Positions 1 through 10,934 are shown, counted from the stretch's first letter. The stretch is DNA of 50,557 nucleotides from Endomicrobium sp. (GCA_031286985.1 JAITTL010000013.1:1-50557); one strand, 5' to 3'. Made by a program: numbers and translations. Notes: a model not told the origin generated them from the sequence alone.

Positions 1-237
1 CTTAGTACGAGAGGACCGGAATGAACATACCTCTGGTGTTTCGGTTGTTCCGCCAGGAGCATTGCCGAGTAGCCAAGTATGGATGAGATAAACACTGAAA
101 GCATATAAGTGTGAAACTCACCTCAAGATAAGGTTTCCCTGAAGGGCACTTGTAGACTACGAGTTTGATAGGCTGGAAGTGTAAGTACAGTAATGTATGT
201 AGCTAACCAGTACTAATTGCCCGATTGGCTTGGTCAC
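1..237 (+). rRNA. rrl: 23S ribosomal RNA, 3' end (partial)
   Basis: The window opens inside domain VI of 23S rRNA. The sarcin-ricin loop core AGTACGAGAGGACC is at about 4-17, where EF-Tu and EF-G act. The conserved GCTAACCAGTACTAATTGCCC near the 3' end is at about 202-222. The exact 3' terminus is estimated; homologous molecules end a few bases after the GGCTTGGTC segment. The 5' part lies outside the window. Confidence 0.95.
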
Positions 238-401
238 ATTTTCTAATCTTTGTCTTTATGTTTAATGATTGTGCGTTTATTGTATGATTATATAGATTCT
301 ACTTGAGTTTCAATTTAGTTTGAAAACACCGATTTGGTTTTACCTTATGCTGCCCGTTTGTCGTTTGGGTTTGCGATGACGTTCTTTGAATAAAATTGTT
401 T
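238..401 (+). other. 23S-5S internal spacer
   Basis: About 164 bases separate the 23S end from the 5S start. I see no tRNA, no ORF with a ribosome binding site and no clear terminator. It probably contains rRNA processing sites, but no specific one can be assigned. Confidence 0.6.
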
Positions 402-518
402 TCCGGTGGTTATTCCGATGGTGTCACACCCGATCTCATTCCGAACTCGGAAGTTAAGCCCATCAGGGCCGATGGTACTTGGACCGTAGGGTCCCGGGAG
501 AGTAGGTCGCTGCCGGAT
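402..518 (+). rRNA. rrf: 5S ribosomal RNA
   Basis: About 117 bases. The 5' TCCGGTGGT pairs with the 3' GCTGCCGGA to form helix I. The internal CGAACTCGGAAGTTAAG block around 441-457 is the universally conserved loop B/C region, and GGGAGAGTAGGTCGC is the usual 3' arm. It lies directly downstream of the 23S gene on the same strand, as expected for an rRNA operon. Ends may be off by one or two bases. Confidence 0.95.
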
Positions 519-699
519 TACGTTTTTCTGTTGTATATAAATTTTTGAGTTACATGAAAAAATAGGGGTTGGCGATGTTTATCAGATGGTTAGTGGGTGT
601 TTTTGAGAATAAATTGTTAATGTGATGAATTGCTAAAATGGTTGCTGATGGTTTAAAATTTCGTTAGTTAGTCAAAGATAGTAAGATGTCTAAGAAAAG

Positions 700-740
700 A
701 TATTAAAAGGGATGAAAATTCCCGTCTTACCGAGACGAAG
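700..740 (+). promoter_or_regulatory. L10-type ribosomal protein leader
   Basis: Two adjacent hairpins precede rplJ. GGGA (709-712) pairs with TCCC (720-723), and CGTCT (723-727) pairs with AGACG (733-737) around the loop TACCG; the shared base means they abut tightly. The ACCGAGACGAAG segment resembles the L10(L12)4 binding site found in front of rplJL in many bacteria, where L10 represses its own operon. The match is from memory of the motif; covariance scoring was not possible. Confidence 0.6.
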
Positions 741-757
741 TGTTTTTTTGATACCTT

Positions 758-788
758 AAACTTCTCTCATGAGAAGTTTTTTATTTAT
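758..788 (+). terminator. Intrinsic terminator or attenuator before rplJ
   Basis: Perfect 9-bp stem AAACTTCTC (758-766) / GAGAAGTTT (771-779) with a TCAT loop, followed by a T-rich tail TTTATTTAT. It sits only about 33 bases before the rplJ start and just after the L10-type leader, so it would act as an attenuator of rplJL-rpoBC if transcription starts upstream. It could instead simply end the rRNA transcript if the rplJ promoter lay after it, but there is little room for that. Confidence 0.7.
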
Positions 789-821
789 ATTAAAAATTGA
801 GATTGGTTGTAGGAGTGAAAA

Positions 822-1346
822 ATGCCGAGTGTAAAAAATCAAAAAATTGTAAAGGATTTGTCTAAAAAACTTAGGGCTGTGAAAGGCTTAATATTAACGG
901 AATATCATGGTCTTGCTGTGGAGGAAATTTCGGAACTTCGTTCAAAGCTTCGTTCGTTTGATAGCGAATATGCTGTTGTTAAAAATACTTTGAGTGAAAT
1001 AGCTTTTAAAGATGTTGGAATTGAAGTGGATAAAAAGTTTTTAGGTCCGACAGCTCTCGTTATTGAAAATGGAGATATTGTGTCTCCTGCGAAAGTTGTT
1101 GTTGATTTTATAAAGACGCATGCTAAATTGAAAATAAAGGGTGGTTTTTTAGAAGGAAGATTTATAAGTGCTGAAGTTGTTGAACAGTTGTCTGCTCTTC
1201 CTTCGAGAGAGGTTCTCGTTTCAAAAATGTTAGGGAGTATGAATGCTCCAATCAGTGGGTTTGTTAACGTTTTGAGTGCAAATATTAGAAGATTTTTGAC
1301 AGTTGTGGATGCAATATCGAAAAAACAAGCGGCACAGATAAACTAG
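822..1346 (+). CDS. rplJ: 50S ribosomal protein L10
   Basis: 174 residues, normal for L10. L10 anchors L7/L12 dimers to the 23S GTPase-associated centre, forming the stalk that recruits translation factors. The N-terminal part carries the family's KLRAVKGLILTEYHGL segment and the conserved VVKNTL motif near residue 54. The C-terminal helix, which binds L12 dimers, ends in KKQAAQIN. The start has an AGGAG ribosome binding site at about 810-814. It heads rplJL-rpoBC, downstream of an L10-type leader and attenuator, so autoregulation is likely. Confidence 0.96.
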   Translation: MPSVKNQKIVKDLSKKLRAVKGLILTEYHGLAVEEISELRSKLRSFDSEYAVVKNTLSEIAFKDVGIEVDKKFLGPTALVIENGDIVSPAKVVVDFIKTHAKLKIKGGFLEGRFISAEVVEQLSALPSREVLVSKMLGSMNAPISGFVNVLSANIRRFLTVVDAISKKQAAQIN

Positions 1347-1436
1347 ACGAGGACATTTTTTGAGGTTGAACTATAAAATTACGTATGAAAATGTTCGGAA
1401 ACAAAAGAGAAGATAAATAATCGGAGGGTAGTGAAA

Positions 1437-1817
1437 ATGGCAGAATTATCAAAAAATCAGTTAATTGAGGCAATTTCTTCGTTATCGGTTATTGAACTTT
1501 CAGAGCTTGTAAAGGCATTAGAAGAAAAATTTGGTGTATCAGCGTCGGTACCGGTAGCAGTTGCAGCAGCTCCTGTAGTTGGAGCTGCACCATCAGTAGA
1601 AGAAAAGACAGAATTCAATGTCGTGCTTAGTGGTGCAGGTACAAGTAAAATCAATGTTATTAAAATTGTAAGAGAAGTTACTGGTCTTGGTCTTAAGGAG
1701 GCAAAAGATCTTGTAGATGGTGTTCCTAAAACAGTAAAAGAGAATGTTGCAAAGGCGGAAGCCGAAGAAATAAAAAAGAAACTCATAGATGCTGGCGCTA
1801 CAGTTGAACTTAAGTAG
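1437..1817 (+). CDS. rplL: 50S ribosomal protein L7/L12
   Basis: 126 residues with the classical layout: N-terminal dimerisation helices, an Ala/Val/Pro hinge at about 35-52, and a C-terminal domain containing [20 protein letters not shown], the factor-binding face. I chose ATG 1437 (MAELSKNQ): the GGAGG at 1423-1427 is well spaced from it, while an in-frame GTG at 1431 is too close. The gene follows rplJ by 90 bases. Its product forms the flexible stalk that stimulates EF-Tu and EF-G GTP hydrolysis. Confidence 0.96.
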   Translation: MAELSKNQLIEAISSLSVIELSELVKALEEKFGVSASVPVAVAAAPVVGAAPSVEEKTEFNVVLSGAGTSKINVIKIVREVTGLGLKEAKDLVDGVPKTVKENVAKAEAEEIKKKLIDAGATVELK

Positions 1818-1914
1818 AGATAATAACGAGTAGAAATAATAACAAAATGGTATAAAGGCATTCACGTAAATAGACACTTTCGGTGAGTTAGGTGTTGTGT
1901 GTCTGTGTTTGATA

Positions 1915-1946
1915 TTGACAAATAGTGTTTGTTGAACTGATAGATT
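1915..1946 (+). promoter_or_regulatory. Possible promoter upstream of rpoB
   Basis: A perfect -35 TTGACA (1915-1920) lies in the 159-base rplL-rpoB spacer. The best -10 candidates are poor: TGATAG at 1938-1943 with a 17-base spacer, or TAGATT at 1941-1946 with 20. It could be a weak internal promoter, but rpoB may equally be read through from rplJ. Confidence 0.25.
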
Positions 1947-1976
1947 GTTTATTTTGAGAAGAATGGGTTTAAAATA

Positions 1977-4900
1977 ATGGATAAAGTTAATTTTGGTAAA
2001 ATTGGAAACACTATAGATCCTCCACTTCTTTTGAAAATGCAAAAGGATTCTTTTGTTGAATTTTTACAACAAAACGTTTCTCCTGAGAAACGAAAATTTC
2101 AAGGATTAGAAGGCGTTTTCAGAGATGTGTTCCCTCTAATAAATTCAGATGAAAGTTTGGTTTTAGAGTATGTTTCTTATTCTTTTGGTGAACCTAAATA
2201 TTCTGTTGAAGAGTCTATCGTTAGGGATGCTACCTATGCGTTACCTTTGAAAGTCAAGTTAAGACTCGTGCATAAAAAAGAAGATGGTAAAGAGAATGAG
2301 CTTTCAGAGCAGGAAGTATATTTTGGGGATGTCCCTATTATGACTGATACAGCTACGTTTATTATAAACGGAGCTGAGCGTGTTGTTGTCAGTCAGATTC
2401 ATCGTTCTCCTGGAGTAATTTTTGAAGAAGATGAGGACAAAAAGATTACCATTTTAGGAAAACCTTCATATTTTGCAAGAATAATTCCATATAGAGGGGC
2501 ATGGGTTGAATTTGAATTTGATAAAAATGGTATTTTGTATGTAAAAATTGATAGAAAAAGAAAGGTGTTTGTTACTGTTTTTTTGCGTGCGTTAGGATTT
2601 GAGAGTGATGATGAGATTTTGAGCCTTTTTAAAGAATCCAAAGAGGTGTCGTTAGATAATGTTTTAACTTCTCTTTCTATGGAGTATCTTGCAGAGGATA
2701 TTTATGACAAAAATACAGGTGAAATAATTGCGGATTTTGGGAGAGAATTAAAAGAAGATTTAGTCAAAAAACTTCAAGATAAAGGTTTTACTACAGTATC
2801 GGTTTTAAAAGATTCTTCTATTTTTTTAACGTTGAAAAAGGATTTTATAAAAAGTCAGAAAGAGGCAATAAATCATATATATAAGGTTTTGAAAACTCAA
2901 GAATTTATCATACAAGAAAGGGCCCAAGGGTTTTTGGAAGAACTTCTTTTTAAATCTGTAAGAAGATACGATTTAACAACTGTTGGACGATATAAAATAT
3001 TAAAAAAACTCGCACCTATTTTTAAGTATTATGAAAAAAACTTTAATTTATCAATACCTTCGGAAACTAAGAGAACGCTTACGAAAGAAGATGTAGTGGC
3101 TACGTTAAAATATTTTTTGATGTTGTATAATGGCGACAGTGAATTTACGGAAGATGGACAGACCATTAAAATTGGGTTGGATGATATTGATCATTTAGGA
3201 AATAGGCGTGTTAGATCTGTTGGAGAACTGTTGGAAAATCAAATAAGAATTGGGCTTGTTCAGATGGCAAGGCTTGTAAAAGAGTATATGAATTATCAAG
3301 ATAAAGAAAATGTTACACCAAGATCTTTAGCAAATATTACTCAATTTGTTGCTCAGATAAGAAAATTTTTTGGGACTTCGCAGCTTTCACAATTTATGGA
3401 TCAAATAAATCCTTTAGCAGAGCTTACACATAAGAGAAGGCTTTCCGCCTTAGGTCCAGGTGGATTAAACAGAAAAAGAGCTGGATTTGAAGTTAGGGAT
3501 GTTCATCATACACACTATGGTAGGATATGTCCTATTGAAACCCCTGAAGGATCAAATATAGGTTTAATAACGTCTCTTTCAACTTTTGCAAAAATTAATT
3601 CATATGGTTTAATAGAGACACCGTACAAAAAAGTAGAAGATGGTAAAGCAACGGATAAGATTGAATATTTGACAGCAGATAAAGAAGATGGATTTTTTGT
3701 TGCACAAGCAAATACCGCTTTAGATGATAAAGGAAAGATTCTATCGGATTCAGTCCAGGGACGTAAATGGGGTGATTTTTTGTTTCAAGCTCCAGCCAAA
3801 GTTGATTATATGGATATTTCTCCTATGCAGGTGATATCCGTTTCGGCTGCATTGGTTCCGTTCTTGGAACACGATGATGCGAATCGTTCTTTGATGGGTT
3901 GCAATATGCAACGTCAAGGCGTACCTGTTTTAGTGACAGAAGTTCCGATAGTTTCGACCGGTATTGAAGAAAAAGTCGCTAGAGATTCTGGGGTAATTGT
4001 GGTTGCAAAGTCAGATGGAGAAGTTGTGTCTGTTTCTTCAGATGAAATAATGATTTACTCTAAAAATGGTAAAGTAGAAATATATAAGCTAAGAAAATAT
4101 GCACGATCCAATCAAGATACTTGTATCAATCAAATCCCCTTAGTTGTCTTGGGTGAATTTGTTAAGAAAGGGCAAATAATAGCTGATGGTCCAGCGACAA
4201 GTCAGGGTCAGCTTGCTTTAGGACAAAATCTTCTTGTTGCATATATGTCTTGGGATGGTTATAACTTTGAAGATGCGATGTTATTGTCTGAAAAATTAAT
4301 ACACGATGATAAATTTACATCCGTTCATATCAAAGAATTTCAGATTGAGGCGAGAGAAACAAAAGGACGTCCAGAAGAGATAACGAAGGATATTCCAAAT
4401 ACTGGTTCGGAAGATCTTTTAAATCTTGATGAAGATGGAATAATTAAAGTTGGGTCAATGGTTCAAAGAGGTGATATTCTTGTTGGAAAAACAGCGCCTA
4501 AAGGTGAACAGCAAACGACACCGGAAGAAAGGTTGCTTAGAGTGTTGTTTGGAAAAAAAGCAGAGGATGCCCAAGACGCATCGCTTAGAGTACCACCAGG
4601 GGTATCTGGTAAAGTTATAGCTGTAAGAACTTTTGTTAGGCTTGAAAAGCTTACAAATAAGGAAAAAAAGAAAAAGCAGGATAGCATGATCGAGATTTAT
4701 GGAGCTGCAAAGGAGAAACTTCGTAAGGATAAGAAAGAGCAGCTTGCGCGTGCAAAAAAATCGGAAGTAGCGAAAATAGAAGCTCTTTATGTAGCAAAGG
4801 AAGAAAATTTGAAACGTAGTTATGAGAATGAAAAAGAGAGATTTAGAAAGGGTGACGATTTGCCGGTTTCTGTTAATAAGACCGTAAAAGTTTACATTGC

Positions 4901-5735
4901 GGCAAAGCTAAAAGTCCAGATTGGGGATAAGCTTGCTGGAAGACATGGAAATAAAGGTATTGTTGCAAGAATACTTCCAGTTGAAGATATGCCAAGGTTG
5001 CCGGATGGGACGCCAGTTGATTGTGTTCTTTCCCCACTTTCTATTCCTTCGCGTATGAATGTGGGACAACTTTTAGAGATTATGTTAGGTTGGGCTGGAA
5101 AAGAACTTAAAACGCAGATGGTGACGCCTGTGTTTGATGGAGCGAGTGAAACTCAGGTAAAAGATTATGTAGAAAAAGCAAAAGCAAAAATATTAACTGA
5201 AAGAAAAAAAATGTTAATTGAGCGCGGAGTAAAAGGTAAAGAGCTTGAAGAGTCTTTAAGCAAATTTGCTGCTGAAGGTTTACCTACAAATGATTGTAAA
5301 ATTACACTTTATGATGGAAGAACAGGTGAACCGTTTATGGAAAAAGTGACAGTGGGTGTTATGTATGTTATGAAACTTAATCATCTTGTAGAAGATAAAA
5401 TGCATGCAAGATCTACAGGTCCTTATTCGCTTATTACACGTCAGCCTTTGGGTGGTAAAGCACAATTTGGTGGGCAAAGATTTGGAGAGATGGAAGTGTG
5501 GGCCATAGAAGGTTATGGTGCAGCCCACGTACTGCAAGAGTTTTTAACTGTTAAATCAGATGATGTTGATGGAAGGGTAAAAATGTATGATTCAATCGTT
5601 AGAGGTGAATTAATATCGCCACCTGGCGTTCCTGAATCGTTTAAAGTTTTGGTGAGTGAATTGAGAGCATTAGGTCTTAGTGTAGAGCTTTTAGATGTTG
5701 AAAAAAACAATCAAGAAAAAAATGGAAAAGAATAA
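1977..5735 (+). CDS. rpoB: DNA-directed RNA polymerase subunit beta
   Basis: 1252 residues. The beta subunit forms one jaw of the RNA polymerase active-site cleft. The rifampicin-pocket segment FFGTSQLSQFMDQ starts near residue 464 and is followed by RRLSALGPGGL. The active-site SWDGYNFEDA is near 758, and the C-terminal clamp segment GGQRFGEMEVWA is near 1165. It is shorter than the E. coli protein (1342), consistent with lacking some lineage-specific inserts. The ribosome binding site is weak (GAGAAG at about 1955-1960). rpoC begins on the next base after its stop. Confidence 0.98.
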   Translation: MDKVNFGKIGNTIDPPLLLKMQKDSFVEFLQQNVSPEKRKFQGLEGVFRDVFPLINSDESLVLEYVSYSFGEPKYSVEESIVRDATYALPLKVKLRLVHKKEDGKENELSEQEVYFGDVPIMTDTATFIINGAERVVVSQIHRSPGVIFEEDEDKKITILGKPSYFARIIPYRGAWVEFEFDKNGILYVKIDRKRKVFVTVFLRALGFESDDEILSLFKESKEVSLDNVLTSLSMEYLAEDIYDKNTGEIIADFGRELKEDLVKKLQDKGFTTVSVLKDSSIFLTLKKDFIKSQKEAINHIYKVLKTQEFIIQERAQGFLEELLFKSVRRYDLTTVGRYKILKKLAPIFKYYEKNFNLSIPSETKRTLTKEDVVATLKYFLMLYNGDSEFTEDGQTIKIGLDDIDHLGNRRVRSVGELLENQIRIGLVQMARLVKEYMNYQDKENVTPRSLANITQFVAQIRKFFGTSQLSQFMDQINPLAELTHKRRLSALGPGGLNRKRAGFEVRDVHHTHYGRICPIETPEGSNIGLITSLSTFAKINSYGLIETPYKKVEDGKATDKIEYLTADKEDGFFVAQANTALDDKGKILSDSVQGRKWGDFLFQAPAKVDYMDISPMQVISVSAALVPFLEHDDANRSLMGCNMQRQGVPVLVTEVPIVSTGIEEKVARDSGVIVVAKSDGEVVSVSSDEIMIYSKNGKVEIYKLRKYARSNQDTCINQIPLVVLGEFVKKGQIIADGPATSQGQLALGQNLLVAYMSWDGYNFEDAMLLSEKLIHDDKFTSVHIKEFQIEARETKGRPEEITKDIPNTGSEDLLNLDEDGIIKVGSMVQRGDILVGKTAPKGEQQTTPEERLLRVLFGKKAEDAQDASLRVPPGVSGKVIAVRTFVRLEKLTNKEKKKKQDSMIEIYGAAKEKLRKDKKEQLARAKKSEVAKIEALYVAKEENLKRSYENEKERFRKGDDLPVSVNKTVKVYIAAKLKVQIGDKLAGRHGNKGIVARILPVEDMPRLPDGTPVDCVLSPLSIPSRMNVGQLLEIMLGWAGKELKTQMVTPVFDGASETQVKDYVEKAKAKILTERKKMLIERGVKGKELEESLSKFAAEGLPTNDCKITLYDGRTGEPFMEKVTVGVMYVMKLNHLVEDKMHARSTGPYSLITRQPLGGKAQFGGQRFGEMEVWAIEGYGAAHVLQEFLTVKSDDVDGRVKMYDSIVRGELISPPGVPESFKVLVSELRALGLSVELLDVEKNNQEKNGKE

Positions 5736-8700
5736 ATGGCTAAGATAAATTTTCAAAACCAAAAGAAAAAGATGGATAATCTTAATTTTGCAAATTTTGA
5801 TGCTGTTAGGGTATCAGTTGCTAGTCCTGAACAGGTGCATTCGTGGTCTTATGGTGAGGTCAAAAAACCAGAAACGATTAATTATAGAACATTTAAACCA
5901 GAGCGAGATGGTTTATTTTGTGATAGAATTTTCGGACCAACGAAAGATTGGGAATGTCATTGTGGAAAATATAAGTACGTAAAACACAAAGGAGTAATTT
6001 GTGATAGGTGTGGTGTTGAGGTAACGGAATCAAAGGTAAGAAGGGAAAGATTTGGCCATATTGATCTTGCAGTTCCTGTGGCTCATTTATGGTTTTTGAG
6101 AAAGCCGCCTTCAAGAATCGGGATTCTTTTAAATATGAAAATTTCTGATTTAGAGAATGTTGTTTATTATGCAAAATATATTGTTACGGAAAATTTAAAA
6201 GACCATGCGCAAATTTTTTCCCCAATCAAAAAGGGTGTGTTTTTAAAAGAAGAAGAATTTGCTTTATTTAGATGTGGAATAGATAGTTTTGCAGTAAAGG
6301 AAGAATTTAAAAATGTGTTCGATGGGATTGTTGCTGAAGAGATAAGTCTTGACGCTGATTCCACTGTAGCTTTGAAGCAGCTTAAGGCTTTGGTAAAAGA
6401 TCAGGCAGTTTTTGCCGAAATGTCTGCTGACGAACTTGCAAAAAAAATAATTTCCAATATTGAAAAAGGTGATACATATTACAAAGTTTATTTTAAGCCA
6501 CACGCTGTATATTATTATTGGAATTTGGATTCAGCAAGTCGTAGTGAGATAAAGAATATACTTTTTAAAAAATTTGAAAAAAGTGAAACTGTTTTGATAA
6601 CAGAACCAGATAGAAAAATTAGAATAGAGTTTTTTGATATTGAAAAAGATAAAATTTATGAAGAACTTCGAAAAGATTCTGAGGCTCTTAAAAAGTATGA
6701 AGGGTGTTTAAGAGTTGAAATTTCAAAAAATGATATCCCTTTTATAAGAAATTTTTCAAGACCGGATAAGATTGTGTTGCTTGAAGAAAGTGACATAAAA
6801 AACATGAGGAATGGATATGGTGGTAATTTAAAAGTCGATATTGGAGCGTCAGCAATAAGAAAGCTTTTGGCAGGAATTAATTTGGAAGAAGAGTTAAAAA
6901 ATATTCATGCTGAAATACAAAAAACAAAATCAGATGCAGAAAGAGCAAGATTGATTAGAAAACTTAGAATTGTTGAAGGATTTTTAAATTCTAAGACAAG
7001 ACCTGAGTGGATGATTCTTACAGTACTTCCTGTGATACCTCCAGATTTAAGACCTCTGGTTGCGTTGGATGGCGGCAGATTTGCAACTTCTGATCTGAAT
7101 GATTTATATAGAAGAATTATCAATAGAAACAATAGACTTCGTCATATTGAGCAATTAAAGTCTCCAATGGTTATGATAAATAATGAAAAGAGGCTTTTGC
7201 AAGAAGCTGTTGATGCTTTAATAGATAATGATTCAAGAACAAGGCCTGTTACAGGAGCTGGCAACAGAGCACTCAAATCATTATCTGATAGTTTAAAAGG
7301 AAAACAAGGGCGTTTCAGACAGAATTTGCTTGGAAAAAGAGTCGACTATTCTGGAAGAAGTGTTATAGTTGTTGGCCCACATTTAAAATTAAATCAATGT
7401 GGACTTCCTAAAGAAATGGCTTTAGAACTTTTTAAGCCGTTTATTATAAAAGAATTGATAAAACAGGAAAATGCAACACTAAAATCAGCGAAGAGAATGT
7501 TGGAAAGAGGCGATGCAAAAGTTTGGAATATTTTGGAAAAAATTACGCAGAATCATCCTGTTCTTTTGAATAGAGCTCCTACATTACATAAATTGGGCAT
7601 TCAGGCTTTCGATCCTGTTTTAGTTGAAGGTAAATCGATTCAGCTTCATCCTTTAACTTGTGCTGCGTTCAATGCGGACTTTGACGGGGATCAGATGGCG
7701 GTTCATTTGCCTATGTCTCTTGAGGCGCAACTTGAAGCAAAAATTTTGATGATGGCTACGAGGAATATTTTATCGCCGGCATCAGGAAAGCCTATTGCGG
7801 GTCCTTCTCAAGATATGGTTTTGGGGAGTTTTTATCTTACGAAAGAGAAAGCGGGTGTTCCGGGTGAAGGTAAAATTTTTTCGTCCGTGAGTGAAGTTAT
7901 AAGTGCTTATCAGGCTCAAAAAATTGATTTGCAGGCAAAGATTAAAGTTGCAGGAATTACAGCTATAAGAGATGATAAATTGAAAGAAAATGAACAATTG
8001 GATGTTACAAAATGGAAAAATTATATATCTGAAGAAGGTAAAGAAATTGTCAACTATACAACTGTTGGAAGAATAATTTTTAATGAACAGCTTCCTAAAA
8101 ACGATGATAATTCTTATTCATTGGGATATCAAAACAAAAGTATGACGAAGAAGGATCTTGGGAATCTTGTTGATAGATGTTATAGAGAGCTTGGGCAGTT
8201 TAGGACTTCTGTTCTTTTAGATGAAATAAAAAATATGGGTTACAAATATTCAACTTTGGCAGGAGTTTCTATTTCTATAAATGAAATGAAAGTTCCACCG
8301 AAAAAAGAGAAGATGGTAAAAGAAGCAAAAACAAAAATTAAGGAAATCGAGAAACAGGCAAAACTTGGGTTGATAACGGAGTCGGAACGTTATAATAAAA
8401 TAATCGATATTTGGACAAAAGTTACTGATGAGATTGCAGATATTATGTTTGATGAAATGAGAAAAGAAGAGACGGAAAGTTACAAATACGGAGAAAATCG
8501 ATTCAATTCAATATTTATAATGGTTGATTCTGGGGCAAGAGGATCGAGGCAACAAGTAAGACAACTTGCTGGAATGCGTGGTCTTATGGCGAAGCCTCAA
8601 AAGAAACTCACAGGAGGTATGGGTGAAATTATAGAAACGCCTATTATCTCAAACTTCAGGGAAGGTTTAACGGTTTTAGAATATTTTATTTCAACTCATG

Positions 8701-10478
8701 GAGGGCGTAAAGGGTTAGCTGATACAGCGTTGAAAACGGCTGAGGCTGGTTATCTTACAAGAAGGCTTGTAGATGTGGCTCATGATGTTGTTGTAAGGGA
8801 TGTTGATTGTGAAACTGTAAATGGGGTGTTTATAGGGACATTGCGTAATGGTGATGAAGTAGTTGAAAAAATAGATGAACGTGTTATAGGTAGAGTAGCT
8901 TTAGATAATGTTGTAGATATTGTTCGCGATGAAACTATAATAAAAAGGGGAGAGCTTATTACCTCAGAAAAAGCTCAAAGGCTTGTTGAAGCAGGTATTG
9001 ATAAAATTGGCATCAGGAGTGTTTTGACATGTGAGTCAAAACATGGTGTATGTTCAAAGTGTTATGGAGTCAATCCTGCTACAGGGAAACAGGTTGAAGT
9101 TGGCGAAGCTGTGGGCATTATTGCGGCTCAATCGATTGGTGAACCTGGCACACAGCTCACTCTGAGGACGTTTCATATTGGGGGCGCTGCAAGTCGTGTT
9201 GTGCAACGTTCAGAAATTTATGCTGAAAATAATGGGGTTGTTGATTATTATAATCTAAAAACTATTGTAAACAGGGATGGTGAGACTATTGTATTGAGTA
9301 GAAATGCAGAACTTGCATATACGGAATATCCTGTTTATAGGAGACAAGTTTATAAAGTTCCTTATGGTGCTGTAATTGAAATTCAAAATGGGCAAAAAAT
9401 AGAGATTAAAATTGATTCTGTAACAGGAATGAAAAAGAATGTGTTGATAGCAAAATGGGATCCTCATTCAAAACCAATTATTTCGGAGTTTGAAGGAGTT
9501 GTACATTTTGTTGATGTAAAAGATGGAGTAACTTTACGTAAAGAAAAATCTAAAATAACAGGACAAATTGAGAGAATTATTGTTGAACATTCTTCATATG
9601 GAAAAAGACCTAGGATTGTTATAAAAAAGGACAATAAAATTCTCATTGAATATCCACTCCCCATAGGCACAACTCTTGTTACACGTGATGGTGATAAAAT
9701 CAAAACCGGTGATGTTTTAGCAAAAATTTCCCAAGAGGTTTCAAAATCAAAAGATATCACTGGGGGATTACCAAGAGTTGCTGAATTGTTTGAAGGGAGA
9801 AAACCGAAAAATGCTGCTATTGTTTCAGAAATTGATGGTATAGTACATTTGGGTGGACCCACAGCAAGGGGTAGTATAAAAGTTGTAATTGAAAATTCTG
9901 AAACAAAAATGCAGAAAAATTATCTAGTACCTGCAGGACGTCATTTAGTTGTTTATGAAGGAGATAGGGTTAAGGAAGGTGAAGCTATTTCTGATGGAGC
10001 TGTGAATCCTCATGATATTCTTAAAGCTAAGGGACCCAAAGAAGTTCAGGAGTATCTCGTCAATGAAATTCAACAAGTTTACAGACTTCAGGGTGTAACG
10101 ATAAATGATAAACACATTGAAATTATAGTAAGACAAATGTTATCCAATGTCAGAGTAATTGATTCTGGAGATAGCAGATATCTTAATGGTGAAATTGTTT
10201 CAGGGCGTAAATATGAAATAGATAGAAAAGCTGTCAAAATGAGAGCTGGAAAAGCCCCTGTGGCACATCCAGTTCTTTTAGGTATAACAAAGGCAGCGTT
10301 GTCTTCAGAATCATTTATTTCTGCAGCGTCTTTTCAAGAAACAACTAGAATTTTAACAGAGGCTGCTGTTTCAGGGCAGGTTGATCGTTTGGTCGGATTG
10401 AAAGAAAATGTTTCAATAGGACATTTGATACCAGCTGGGACAGGGTTATGTGAAATTGAAAAAGGAAATGATAAGTAA
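5736..10478 (+). CDS. rpoC: DNA-directed RNA polymerase subunit beta'
   Basis: 1580 residues. The beta' subunit holds the catalytic magnesium loop NADFDGDQM near residue 645. The N-terminal zinc ribbon CxC...CxxC is at about 74-92, and a second zinc site including [11 protein letters not shown] is near 1098. A stretch of about 120 residues around 190-330 appears loosely conserved and may be a lineage insert. ATG 5736 directly abuts the rpoB stop, implying translational coupling. An alternative start at 5772 (MDNLNFANF) is possible because the first 12 residues look dispensable. Confidence 0.98.
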   Translation: MAKINFQNQKKKMDNLNFANFDAVRVSVASPEQVHSWSYGEVKKPETINYRTFKPERDGLFCDRIFGPTKDWECHCGKYKYVKHKGVICDRCGVEVTESKVRRERFGHIDLAVPVAHLWFLRKPPSRIGILLNMKISDLENVVYYAKYIVTENLKDHAQIFSPIKKGVFLKEEEFALFRCGIDSFAVKEEFKNVFDGIVAEEISLDADSTVALKQLKALVKDQAVFAEMSADELAKKIISNIEKGDTYYKVYFKPHAVYYYWNLDSASRSEIKNILFKKFEKSETVLITEPDRKIRIEFFDIEKDKIYEELRKDSEALKKYEGCLRVEISKNDIPFIRNFSRPDKIVLLEESDIKNMRNGYGGNLKVDIGASAIRKLLAGINLEEELKNIHAEIQKTKSDAERARLIRKLRIVEGFLNSKTRPEWMILTVLPVIPPDLRPLVALDGGRFATSDLNDLYRRIINRNNRLRHIEQLKSPMVMINNEKRLLQEAVDALIDNDSRTRPVTGAGNRALKSLSDSLKGKQGRFRQNLLGKRVDYSGRSVIVVGPHLKLNQCGLPKEMALELFKPFIIKELIKQENATLKSAKRMLERGDAKVWNILEKITQNHPVLLNRAPTLHKLGIQAFDPVLVEGKSIQLHPLTCAAFNADFDGDQMAVHLPMSLEAQLEAKILMMATRNILSPASGKPIAGPSQDMVLGSFYLTKEKAGVPGEGKIFSSVSEVISAYQAQKIDLQAKIKVAGITAIRDDKLKENEQLDVTKWKNYISEEGKEIVNYTTVGRIIFNEQLPKNDDNSYSLGYQNKSMTKKDLGNLVDRCYRELGQFRTSVLLDEIKNMGYKYSTLAGVSISINEMKVPPKKEKMVKEAKTKIKEIEKQAKLGLITESERYNKIIDIWTKVTDEIADIMFDEMRKEETESYKYGENRFNSIFIMVDSGARGSRQQVRQLAGMRGLMAKPQKKLTGGMGEIIETPIISNFREGLTVLEYFISTHGGRKGLADTALKTAEAGYLTRRLVDVAHDVVVRDVDCETVNGVFIGTLRNGDEVVEKIDERVIGRVALDNVVDIVRDETIIKRGELITSEKAQRLVEAGIDKIGIRSVLTCESKHGVCSKCYGVNPATGKQVEVGEAVGIIAAQSIGEPGTQLTLRTFHIGGAASRVVQRSEIYAENNGVVDYYNLKTIVNRDGETIVLSRNAELAYTEYPVYRRQVYKVPYGAVIEIQNGQKIEIKIDSVTGMKKNVLIAKWDPHSKPIISEFEGVVHFVDVKDGVTLRKEKSKITGQIERIIVEHSSYGKRPRIVIKKDNKILIEYPLPIGTTLVTRDGDKIKTGDVLAKISQEVSKSKDITGGLPRVAELFEGRKPKNAAIVSEIDGIVHLGGPTARGSIKVVIENSETKMQKNYLVPAGRHLVVYEGDRVKEGEAISDGAVNPHDILKAKGPKEVQEYLVNEIQQVYRLQGVTINDKHIEIIVRQMLSNVRVIDSGDSRYLNGEIVSGRKYEIDRKAVKMRAGKAPVAHPVLLGITKAALSSESFISAASFQETTRILTEAAVSGQVDRLVGLKENVSIGHLIPAGTGLCEIEKGNDK

Positions 10479-10502
10479 ATTTTATTTAAGGAAACAAAAA
10501 CG

Positions 10503-10889
10503 ATGCCAACAATTAATCAGTTGATTGCAGATGGAAGAAAAGATGTAACAAGAAAAACAAAATCTCCTGCGCTTAAGAGTTGTCCTCAAAGAAGAGGTGT
10601 TTGTACAAAAGTTTATGTAACGACTCCTAAAAAACCTAATTCTGCTTTGAGAAAAGTTGCAAAAGTAAGGCTTACATCTGGTTACGAAGTTTCATCATAT
10701 ATTCCGGGTGTAGGGCATAATTTACAAGAACATTCTCTTGTACTTATCAGAGGTGGACGTGTTAGAGATTTGCCCGGTGTGCGTTATCATATCGTGAGAG
10801 GAATTTTAGATACAACTGGAGTTGATGGGCGTAAGCAAGGTAGAAGCAAATATGGGGCCAAGAAAGGAAAATCTTCGGCAGCAAAATAA
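10503..10889 (+). CDS. rpsL: 30S ribosomal protein S12
   Basis: 128 residues. S12 lies at the decoding centre and controls fidelity. The [11 protein letters not shown] motif near residue 40 and [12 protein letters not shown] near 87 hold the two lysine positions where streptomycin-resistance changes occur; the lysine of KKPNS is present, and the second position reads RVRDLPGVR. An AGGA ribosome binding site precedes ATG 10503 by about 10 bases. This opens the str cluster, 24 bases after rpoC, so it may share its transcript. Confidence 0.97.
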   Translation: MPTINQLIADGRKDVTRKTKSPALKSCPQRRGVCTKVYVTTPKKPNSALRKVAKVRLTSGYEVSSYIPGVGHNLQEHSLVLIRGGRVRDLPGVRYHIVRGILDTTGVDGRKQGRSKYGAKKGKSSAAK

Positions 10890-10934
10890 GTGTAAATAAA
10901 AAGGAATTATTGAAAAAATAAAGAGGTGTTATTA

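Larger units (their letters stand above)
519..821 (+). other. Leader region between 5S rRNA and rplJ
   Basis: About 300 bases without a protein gene. The right half (about 700-790) carries consecutive hairpins typical of an L10 leader and a terminator-like stem, listed separately. The left half is AT-rich and must hold the end of the rRNA transcript and any rplJ promoter. TAAAAT at about 632-637 is a possible -10 element but no convincing -35 accompanies it. No rplK, rplA, nusG or secE lies here. Confidence 0.6.

Noticed and set aside
238-401. tRNA gene in the 23S-5S spacer
   Set aside because: No cloverleaf or T-loop GGTTCRA pattern is visible there. I also found no tRNA elsewhere in the window.
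1431-1436. GTG 1431 as the rplL start
   Set aside because: It lies too close to the GGAGG; ATG 1437 gives the normal MAELSK N-terminus.
3368-3460. Natural rifampicin resistance from substitutions in the RpoB pocket
   Set aside because: The segment reads FMDQINPLAELTHKRRLSAL. Ile replaces the Asn at the 518-equivalent and Ala replaces Ser at 522, but these positions vary in sensitive species, and the key Asp, His and Ser are kept.
9464-9862. 132-codon minus-strand ORF inside rpoC, and similar ones inside rpoB, fusA, tuf, lpdA and rplE
   Set aside because: Antisense frames of conserved genes with no start signals or recognisable domains.
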